From the NCBI GenBank assembly GCA_016180665.1, contig JACPAS010000100.1, forward strand, positions 1-10,496: a stretch of DNA of 10,496 nucleotides. The letters are read 5' to 3'. Below the pieces are notes generated by a model. That model was not told the origin of the DNA. It worked only from the letters and a program-made list of their open reading frames with translations, and made no database searches. The position numbers and the translations under genes were made by a program. Source of the DNA: Microcaldota archaeon (GTDB taxonomy: Archaea > Micrarchaeota > Micrarchaeia > Anstonellales > Bilamarchaeaceae). Positions 6,232 to 10,496 of this stretch are shown piece after piece (position 1 is the stretch's first letter; every line of letters begins with the position of its first letter).

Positions 6232-6729
6232 TCAACTCTTCACGTATTCAAATGCTCTATTGTTATTATGCAATTTAACATAATTTTTAATTAGAGCCAA
6301 AAAAGCGCGTGGCTTGCCAATAATAAGACCCTCTCTCGATTTTCTTGTTGTGAAACCTAATCTTAAAAGCAATATTTCATCTTGCTTATTGGTCTTATTA
6401 ATAAAAACAAAACCCTTTTCATCAACTCCCCCAATAGAATCAAATAAACCTGCCAGATAACTTGCAGCATATTCATTCAGATATTTGAAACGCTCTAGCT
6501 GTTCTTCCTCAATCTCCTGGAAGAATTTTCTATAGGCAGTGTGATAGAAATAAACCTTCCCCTCTTCGCTTAATAATTTTTCAGAACTAGTTAATTTTTT
6601 ATCCAGGACTTCCTTGGAAAATAATTCAAGGTGAGGGTTTTCTCCATGAATGCCCAAGCCTTCACGTGAACGTCGTTTTCTCCAGAAACCTATAATATAG
6701 GCAAATTCTGGTGTAAGTTTAATTTTCAT
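6232..6729 (-). CDS. LAGLIDADG-like protein lacking the usual catalytic acids
   Basis: The 165-aa protein has two segments resembling LAGLIDADG homing-endonuclease helices. The clear one is YLAGLFDSIGG (residues 91-101), where the position normally held by the catalytic acid (LAGLIDADG) is Ile98. The first, EFAYIIGFWRKRRSREGLG (8-26), aligns with the usual AYLIGxxxGDG but has basic residues where the acid should be. A similar KSREGLIIG string recurs at 130-138, as in the two related halves of this fold. Loss of both acids suggests a DNA- or RNA-binding protein without nuclease activity, like the domesticated LAGLIDADG domain in bacterial WhiA (known family precedent; the link is inference). 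It is free-standing, not inside an intron or intein. It follows the 146-aa gene by 2 nt, with AGGGG just before its ATG, so the two are co-transcribed. Confidence 0.75.
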   Translation of the reverse strand: MKIKLTPEFAYIIGFWRKRRSREGLGIHGENPHLELFSKEVLDKKLTSSEKLLSEEGKVYFYHTAYRKFFQEIEEEQLERFKYLNEYAASYLAGLFDSIGGVDEKGFVFINKTNKQDEILLLRLGFTTRKSREGLIIGKPRAFLALIKNYVKLHNNNRAFEYVKS

Positions 6730-6731
6730 TT

Positions 6732-7172
6732 TTAGCCCCTTAGTTTCTGTTTCCCAGTTTCAAACTTAACAACTTTTTTGGAAGGGACGAGCTGTCCTTT
6801 TCCAATTAACTCTTCATTTATCTCATTATTCAGAAACTGATCCATATGAAGCGTAAACCAACGAGTTGTTTTTATTGAAAGACCTGCAGATTCAAAAATT
6901 AACCTGAGTTCCTTTTCATCTGAAGGAGAAAAGGGTTTTCTATTGTCATTGATTCTTTCGGTTGCTTTTCCTAAAAGTTTGGTTAGTCTTTTTATTTCTG
7001 AATCTTTGGCATTACCTGCTTTCAGGGCTGAGAGAATACCGCGGGCAAGAACTTTATTTCGGAGGTTAGTTTTTGTAAACAGATTGTTCAGCATGCTCAG
7101 GTCGTTTCTGCCTAGTTTACCGGTTTTGCCTGCAGCCATTACTCTTTTTACGAAAGAATCGAAAAACCCCAT
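6732..7172 (-). CDS. Unrecognised basic 146-aa protein, first gene of a two-gene unit
   Basis: I do not recognise this protein. It starts MGFFDSFVKRVMAAGKTGKL and is rich in Lys and Arg and mostly helical in character. One segment reads KLLGKATERINDNRKPFSP, followed by DEKELRLIFESAGLSIK and a basic C-terminal tail (KKVVKFETGKQKLRG). No transmembrane or enzymatic motif is visible. Its stop is 2 nt before the start of the LAGLIDADG-like gene, so the two products probably act together; a nucleic-acid-binding role would fit the charge, but that is inference. GTGAT lies 8 nt before the ATG, and a TTTTAAAA box is centred 25.5 bp upstream, so either a leaderless or a short-leader transcript is possible. 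Confidence 0.75.
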   Translation of the reverse strand: MGFFDSFVKRVMAAGKTGKLGRNDLSMLNNLFTKTNLRNKVLARGILSALKAGNAKDSEIKRLTKLLGKATERINDNRKPFSPSDEKELRLIFESAGLSIKTTRWFTLHMDQFLNNEINEELIGKGQLVPSKKVVKFETGKQKLRG

Positions 7173-7193
7173 GAATAAATATCACATAGTTGT

Positions 7194-7201
7194 TTTTAAA
7201 A
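7194..7201 (-). promoter_or_regulatory. TATA-box-like element for the 146-aa/LAGLIDADG unit
   Basis: TTTTAAAA is centred about 25.5 bp before the ATG at 7172 on the minus strand, the archaeal TATA position for a start at the initiation codon. The same octamer at nearly the same distance precedes the AAA+ gene. Confidence 0.4.
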
Positions 7202-7264
7202 TTAGCTGGTCATAAACCGGCGATCTTAAATAATTTTTATTTTGATTCAAAATTGATACGAGGC

Positions 7265-7274
7265 TTTATAAATA
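7265..7274 (+). promoter_or_regulatory. TATA box for the proteasome beta gene
   Basis: TTTATAAATA is a near-ideal archaeal TATA box. A start about 25 bp downstream would fall near 7295, within the left arm of the inverted repeat at 7289-7318, and leave a leader of roughly 80 nt before the coding start at 7379. A second AT-rich candidate (AAATATTT, 7343-7350) could give a short leader instead. Confidence 0.5.
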
Positions 7275-7288
7275 TTAGTAAGTAGAAT

Positions 7289-7318
7289 ATTATTACCTCA
7301 TTCTCCCGGTGTAATAAT
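7289..7318. repeat. 8-bp inverted repeat at the predicted proteasome promoter start site
   Basis: ATTATTAC (7289-7296) and GTAATAAT (7311-7318) are perfect reverse complements around a 14-nt spacer containing CTCCCGG. Its position just after the TATA box is where a repressor operator, or a hairpin at the 5' end of the mRNA, would sit. Confidence 0.5.
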
Positions 7319-7370
7319 GGTTTATTGCAAGATAAGAAAAAAATATTTTTCAAATATGTTAGATTTAATT

Positions 7371-7385
7371 AGGAGTAAATGGTGA
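7371..7385 (+). promoter_or_regulatory. Two partial Shine-Dalgarno sites serving alternative proteasome starts
   Basis: AGGAG (7371-7375) lies 3 nt before the ATG at 7379. GGTGA (7381-7385) lies 5 nt before the next in-frame ATG at 7391. Both are parts of the AGGAGGTGA anti-16S consensus. The second has the better spacing, so translation may begin at 7391 and shorten the propeptide by four residues (17 to 13) without changing the mature enzyme. Confidence 0.5.
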
Positions 7386-8026
7386 AATTAATGGAAGCTG
7401 AACAAAGCCAAAAAATCGTAAATACAGGAACAACAACTGTTGGATTGGTCTGCAAAGACGGACTTGTTCTTGCATCAGACAGAAGAGCTACAATGGGTTA
7501 TTTAATTGCAAGTAAAGACATTGACAAAATCTATCCGCTTGATACTCATATTGGAATGACTATTGCTGGGGGAGTCGGCGATGCACAGACCTTAGTCAGA
7601 TGGATGACAGCAGAAATGAGACTTTATAGGTTGAAGTATGATAGGAGAATCACAGTAGAAGCAGCTGCAACTCTATTAGCAAATATATTAACTCAATATA
7701 AATACTATCCGTTTTTTGTCCAACTACTAATTGGTGGGATGGATGAGGATGGAAGAATTAGATTATATAGTGTGGATATGCTTGGGGGAGTTACTGAAGA
7801 AAAGTTAACTTCCACTGGAAGCGGTTCACCAATAGCATATGGTGTGCTTGAAGAGTTATACAAAGAAGAAGGCACTATGGTGGAAAATTTGAAAATAGCT
7901 GCCAAAGCAGTTACGGCAGCAATGAAAAGGGACGCTGCAAGTGGCGAGCGTGTTGACCTTGTTGTTATAGACAAGCAGGGATTTAAGAGATATGACAAAA
8001 ATGAGATAAAAGGACTTATTGGTTGA
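7379..8026 (+). CDS. psmB: 20S proteasome beta subunit precursor
   Basis: This 215-aa protein is the catalytic subunit of the archaeal 20S proteasome, the barrel-shaped cytoplasmic protease. It is made with a short propeptide that is removed autocatalytically in front of Thr18 in NTG|TTTVGLV, exposing the N-terminal Thr nucleophile. The expected catalytic partners are present at mature positions 17 and 33: D34 (ASDRRATMG) and K50 (DIDKIYPLD). Other family signatures are MTIAGGVGDAQTLVRWM (60-76), STGSGSPIAYGVLEE (145-159) and KRDAASGERVDLVVID (183-198). Length is normal. Two start codons, at 7379 and 7391, are possible. The gene is transcribed away from the 146-aa/LAGLIDADG unit and precedes aCPSF1, from which it is separated by T-rich DNA. 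The alpha subunit is not in the window. Confidence 0.97.
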   Translation: MVKLMEAEQSQKIVNTGTTTVGLVCKDGLVLASDRRATMGYLIASKDIDKIYPLDTHIGMTIAGGVGDAQTLVRWMTAEMRLYRLKYDRRITVEAAATLLANILTQYKYYPFFVQLLIGGMDEDGRIRLYSVDMLGGVTEEKLTSTGSGSPIAYGVLEELYKEEGTMVENLKIAAKAVTAAMKRDAASGERVDLVVIDKQGFKRYDKNEIKGLIG

Positions 8027-8043
8027 TATTTGTTTGATAATCA

Positions 8044-8079
8044 ATTTTTGAATTTTTAGTTTTTTAAATTTTATTTTTA
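8044..8079 (+). terminator. Oligo-T terminator-like tracts after psmB
   Basis: Several T-runs (TTTTTG, TTTTTAG, TTTTTT, ATTTTTAG) follow the psmB stop within 55 nt, without a strong GC hairpin. They are likely archaeal termination signals and overlap the AT-rich promoter of the next gene. Confidence 0.4.
8061..8073 (+). promoter_or_regulatory. TATA-like box for aCPSF1
   Basis: TTTTTAAATTTTA is centred about 27 bp before 8093 and would give a leader of about 10-15 nt that includes the GGTGAT ribosome binding site at 8097-8102, three nt before the TTG start at 8106. Confidence 0.4.
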
Positions 8080-8105
8080 GACGTAAAATAATTAATGGTG
8101 ATTTA

Positions 8106-10205
8106 TTGCATTACAAAGAGATAGAAAAAACAGTAGTAGAAATTATGCCTAAGGAATGTGAGGTCACAAAAGTAGAACCTGAAGGATTAATTACGGCAAT
8201 TTATATAAAAAATATAAGGGCGTTCTACCAGTCTGAGAATCTTATTAAACAATTAGCAGGAGTACTGAAGAAAAAAGTCGTCGTACGTTCAGATGCCTCT
8301 ACTCTATTGGACCCGGAAAATACAAAAAAAGTAATAATGGAAACGGTTCCCAAAGAAGCAGAAATCAGAAATATTCTATTTAATCCAGAATTTTCAGAAG
8401 TTCATATTGAATCCTTAAAACCCGGAATAGTCATCGGAAAAGGAGGCACTGTCTTAAAAGAAATAATGTTAAAGACCGGCTGGGCACCACTCGCACTTAG
8501 GGCACCAACAATGCCCTCATCAACAATAGATGGAGTAAGAAAATCAATAATCGCAGAAGGAGCAGACCGAAAGAAATTCCTTGTAAACGTTGGTAGGAAG
8601 ATTTGTCAGCCAACAGGAACAAGTGACTGGTTAAGAATCGTCTGCCTTGGTGCATTCAAAGAAGTAGGGCGATCATGTTTATTGGTCCAGACACCACACA
8701 GCAAGGTTCTTCTGGATTGTGGAGTAAATGCTGCAACAGGCGATTCATCAAAGGCATATCCTTATCTTAATATGCTGGGTTTCCCACTTGATCAGCTGGA
8801 TGCAGTTGTAATTGGTCATGGCCATATAGATCATATGGGATTTTTACCATACCTTTTTGCATATGGATATGATGGTCCAGTTTATTGTACGCCACCAACC
8901 AGAGACATAATGGTATTATTGCAGCAGGATTATATTAACCTCGCAAAAAAGGCTTTGAACATAGAACCTCCTTATGTAAAGAAAGATATACAATCTGAAT
9001 TAAGGCACGTAATAGCAGTGGATTATGGTGAAGTAGTTGACATTACACCTGAAATAAAAATGACTCTTTATAATGCAGGACACATACTGGGAAGCGCAAT
9101 GGTACACCTGCACATTGGTGAAGGTCTCCATAACCTTGTTTATTCTGGCGATACGAAATTTGGGTTTACAAAATTATTTGAACCAGCAAATACAGTTTTC
9201 CCACGTGTAGAAACATTCTTTGTGGAAAGTACATATGGTGCGAGAAATGATGTAACACCTAACCGAGCTGAAATGGAAATTAAGCTAACTGGAATGATAA
9301 AAGAAGTAACTGATCGAAGAGGAAAAGTATTGATACCTGTTTTTGCAGTTGGAAGGAGCCAGGAGATACTTTTAGTTCTGGAAGAGTTTTACAGAAGGAA
9401 CCCAGATTTTAATATTCCTGTTTATATAGATGGAATGGTTATGGAAGCATCCGCCATACATACTGCTTATCCAGAATATTTGCGTGAACAGGTTCAAAGA
9501 AGGATATTATCAGACCAAAGTCCATTCGAATCACCAATGATAAAAGTTGCAAAGGGTACGGATAAAGAAGAAATCGTTAATGGCGAACCGTGCATTATTC
9601 TTGCACCTTCTGGTATGCTTTCTGGTGGGCCATCTTATGAATATTTGAAACTAATGGCTGATGATCCTAAAAATGCTTTGATATTTGTTGGTTACCAATC
9701 AGCACTTTCTCTTGGAAGTAAGCTTCAGAGAGGAATGAAGGAAATTCCAATTATGGGCGATGATGCGCCGCGCACGGCTCTCGTAGAGCGGCCTCTCAAC
9801 AAAACAGAATTATTTGATTTTGACAGCAAGTATATGTCGGGCGGCAAAAAGGGCGGAGGCGCCAATAGCGCATACAGCCGGATTCCGGCGGATATCGGCG
9901 ACGTCCTCACCAAGGACGTCATTACATTAGGAAAAAAGGTTTGGAATATACTGGGATGCTCCGGCATAGCGCGCGTTGACTTCCTCATTGATAGTGTAGC
10001 CAAAAAGGTCTATGTTATAGAGGTGAATACCATGCCGGGGAGCCTGTATCACCACAACTGGAAGAAGGCCGGTGTGTCCAACATGGAGCTCGTTCTGGGG
10101 CTCGTGACCATGGCGGAGAAGCGTTTTAAGGCACAGGAGAGTACCAATTACACATTCCGTTCGGACATCCTGCATAAGGTGGGGGGACCGAAAGTCTCGC
10201 AGTGA
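8106..10205 (+). CDS. fttA: aCPSF1/FttA nuclease truncated and joined in frame to a Ddl C-terminus
   Basis: Residues 1-551 match the archaeal CPSF73-like ribonuclease aCPSF1 (FttA), which cleaves nascent RNA and terminates transcription. KH-type RNA-binding domains occupy about 1-150, with the loop GIVIGKGG (107-114). The metallo-beta-lactamase core has HGHIDH (H238, H240, D242, H243), GHILGSA with H326 and SGDTKFG with D349. Beta-CASP motifs are FVESTYGA (E374) and APSGMLSGGPS (500-510). After KEIPIMGDD (545-553) the family sequence should continue to a catalytic SGHSD and a final HGE, but these are absent. Residues 554-699 are instead the second half of a D-Ala-D-Ala ligase. As encoded, the nuclease would lack active-site residues. 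Start: TTG at 8106, preceded by GGTGAT; no in-frame ATG lies nearby upstream. GC content and codon choice switch at the join, so I regard this as an assembly chimera rather than a real fusion. Confidence 0.85.
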   Translation: MHYKEIEKTVVEIMPKECEVTKVEPEGLITAIYIKNIRAFYQSENLIKQLAGVLKKKVVVRSDASTLLDPENTKKVIMETVPKEAEIRNILFNPEFSEVHIESLKPGIVIGKGGTVLKEIMLKTGWAPLALRAPTMPSSTIDGVRKSIIAEGADRKKFLVNVGRKICQPTGTSDWLRIVCLGAFKEVGRSCLLVQTPHSKVLLDCGVNAATGDSSKAYPYLNMLGFPLDQLDAVVIGHGHIDHMGFLPYLFAYGYDGPVYCTPPTRDIMVLLQQDYINLAKKALNIEPPYVKKDIQSELRHVIAVDYGEVVDITPEIKMTLYNAGHILGSAMVHLHIGEGLHNLVYSGDTKFGFTKLFEPANTVFPRVETFFVESTYGARNDVTPNRAEMEIKLTGMIKEVTDRRGKVLIPVFAVGRSQEILLVLEEFYRRNPDFNIPVYIDGMVMEASAIHTAYPEYLREQVQRRILSDQSPFESPMIKVAKGTDKEEIVNGEPCIILAPSGMLSGGPSYEYLKLMADDPKNALIFVGYQSALSLGSKLQRGMKEIPIMGDDAPRTALVERPLNKTELFDFDSKYMSGGKKGGGANSAYSRIPADIGDVLTKDVITLGKKVWNILGCSGIARVDFLIDSVAKKVYVIEVNTMPGSLYHHNWKKAGVSNMELVLGLVTMAEKRFKAQESTNYTFRSDILHKVGGPKVSQ
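9765..10205 (+). other. ddl: C-terminal fragment of D-alanine-D-alanine ligase, bacterial
   Basis: The last 146 residues of the composite frame are the ATP-grasp C-terminal part of Ddl, which makes the D-Ala-D-Ala dipeptide for peptidoglycan. Recognisable segments are FDFDSKYMSGGKKGG, IPADIGD, GCSGIARVDFLID (Mg-binding D625) and VYVIEVNTMPGSLYHHNW (E639 and N641, the metal-binding pair). The N-terminal D-Ala-binding domain and the first part of ATP-grasp are missing, so roughly half of a normal ligase of about 300-360 aa is present. The ending (MAEKRFKAQ to SDILHK) is intact and in family register. GC is about 65% at 9841-9900 and 57% at 10021-10080, against about 33% at 9661-9720 just before the join. 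A cell-wall enzyme is not expected in most archaea. Confidence 0.88.
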
Positions 10206-10214
10206 CCTGAAACT

Positions 10215-10496
10215 ATGACCCCCGCGCACAAGACGAAGAGGTATTATGTTATTGATTTTGACAGCACGTTTACGCGGGTTGAGACTCTTGAGGAACTCAT
10301 TGCCATCTCCCTCAAAGGCAACAAAAAGAAAGATGAGGTAATGAAGGAAATAAGGGATATAACGAATGCCGGAATGGAAGGGAAAATCTCAATTGTTGAG
10401 TCATTGGAAAAAAGAATAGCGCTTTTGAATTCAAACAAAAAAGACCTTGGGCCTTTAATAAAACTGCTCAAGAAGAATATCACGCCCTCATTTGCG
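10215..10496 (+). CDS. HAD-superfamily phosphatase, N-terminal 94 codons (phosphoserine phosphatase-like)
   Basis: The frame opens with ATG at 10215, 9 nt after the Ddl stop, and runs off the right edge. VIDFDSTFT (residues 12-20) is HAD motif I, DxDST, with D14 as the expected phosphoryl-accepting nucleophile and D16 as the general acid/base. The following helical cap-like region (LEELIAISLKGN, EIRDITNAGMEGKISIVESL, KRIALLNSNKKDLGPLI) resembles the cap of SerB-type phosphoserine phosphatases, including forms fused to phosphoglycerate dehydrogenase in some bacteria. The substrate cannot be settled from this fragment. It belongs to the bacterial-looking segment. Composition falls to about 37% GC after 10320, lower than the ddl part, possibly because the segment is Lys/Glu-rich. 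No good ribosome binding site is seen, so translation may be coupled to ddl. Confidence 0.8.
   Translation, partial: MTPAHKTKRYYVIDFDSTFTRVETLEELIAISLKGNKKKDEVMKEIRDITNAGMEGKISIVESLEKRIALLNSNKKDLGPLIKLLKKNITPSFA

Noticed and set aside
6232..6729. Active mobile intron or intein homing endonuclease
   Set aside because: The gene is free-standing, no split host gene surrounds it, and the acid residues needed for cleavage are missing.
8095..8124. Nine-codon frame MVIYCITKR overlapping the aCPSF1 start as a gene
   Set aside because: It is too short, lacks its own ribosome binding site, and most of it lies within the first codons of aCPSF1; kept only as part of a leader observation.
8106..10205. 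A genuine bifunctional nuclease-ligase
   Set aside because: Both partners are cut inside their catalytic domains and composition changes at the same point; neither activity would be expected to survive.
9725..10483. Minus-strand frames of 79-100 codons opposite the ddl and HAD sequences
   Set aside because: The plus-strand products have clear family motifs here (RVDFLID, EVNTMPG, DFDST); the opposite frames have none and are shadows.
1..10496. CRISPR arrays, tRNA or rRNA genes, insertion-sequence ends
   Set aside because: No regularly spaced repeats, cloverleaf pattern, rRNA-like segment or transposase with terminal repeats was seen by eye in the gaps. A tRNA or covariance-model search would be needed to exclude weak candidates.

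Overview
The window reads as a fragment of an AT-rich archaeal genome, probably from an uncultivated small-genome lineage (DPANN-like is an inference), joined near its right end to DNA that looks bacterial. The archaeal evidence is a full-length archaeal-type threonyl-tRNA synthetase with the N-terminal D-aminoacyl-tRNA-deacylase-like editing domain, a 20S proteasome beta subunit with a short propeptide and a Thr nucleophile, most of the archaeal KH/metallo-beta-lactamase/beta-CASP transcription-termination nuclease (aCPSF1/FttA), TATA-box-like elements about 26 bp before several start codons, and GGTGA/GAGGT ribosome binding sites.

Layout, left to right. Bases 1-1570 (minus) hold an unrecognised protein of at least 523 codons that runs off the left edge. 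Bases 1604-2878 (minus) encode a sigma-54-activator-type AAA+ protein with an intact GAFTGA loop and a Fis-like C-terminal helix-turn-helix, which is unexpected in an archaeal context. Bases 2944-4812 (minus) are thrS. Bases 4864-5085 (minus) are a small resolvase/Hin-type helix-turn-helix gene with a strong ribosome binding site but two in-frame stops (TGA and TAG, four codons apart). Bases 5101-5401 are non-coding, with a 12-bp inverted repeat, a TGTCACG direct repeat spaced exactly 20 bp and two TATA-like boxes. They precede an unrecognised 267-aa protein (5402-6205, plus), which ends in an oligo-T terminator-like tract. Convergent to it is a two-gene minus-strand unit: an unrecognised basic 146-aa protein (6732-7172) and a 165-aa LAGLIDADG-like protein whose expected catalytic acids are absent (6232-6729). 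A divergent promoter region (7173-7378) separates this unit from the proteasome beta gene (7379-8026), which is followed by the aCPSF1 gene (from 8106).

At about 9759-9770 the aCPSF1 sequence stops matching its family in mid-domain and continues in frame as the C-terminal ATP-grasp half of a D-alanine-D-alanine ligase. Local GC jumps from about 33% to about 65% at the same place. A bacterial-looking HAD phosphatase start follows (10215 to the right edge). The simplest explanation is a chimeric assembly join; a real gene fusion or recombination is less likely. Everything right of about 9765 should not be credited to the archaeon without read-level support.

Functionally, the recognisable archaeal genes are core information processing and protein turnover: tRNA charging with proofreading, protein degradation, and RNA 3'-end formation/transcription termination. 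The unusual content lies between and beside them: an orphan bacterial-style activator next to an unknown large protein, a decayed small DNA-binding gene in a palindrome-rich stretch, and a domesticated-looking LAGLIDADG protein.
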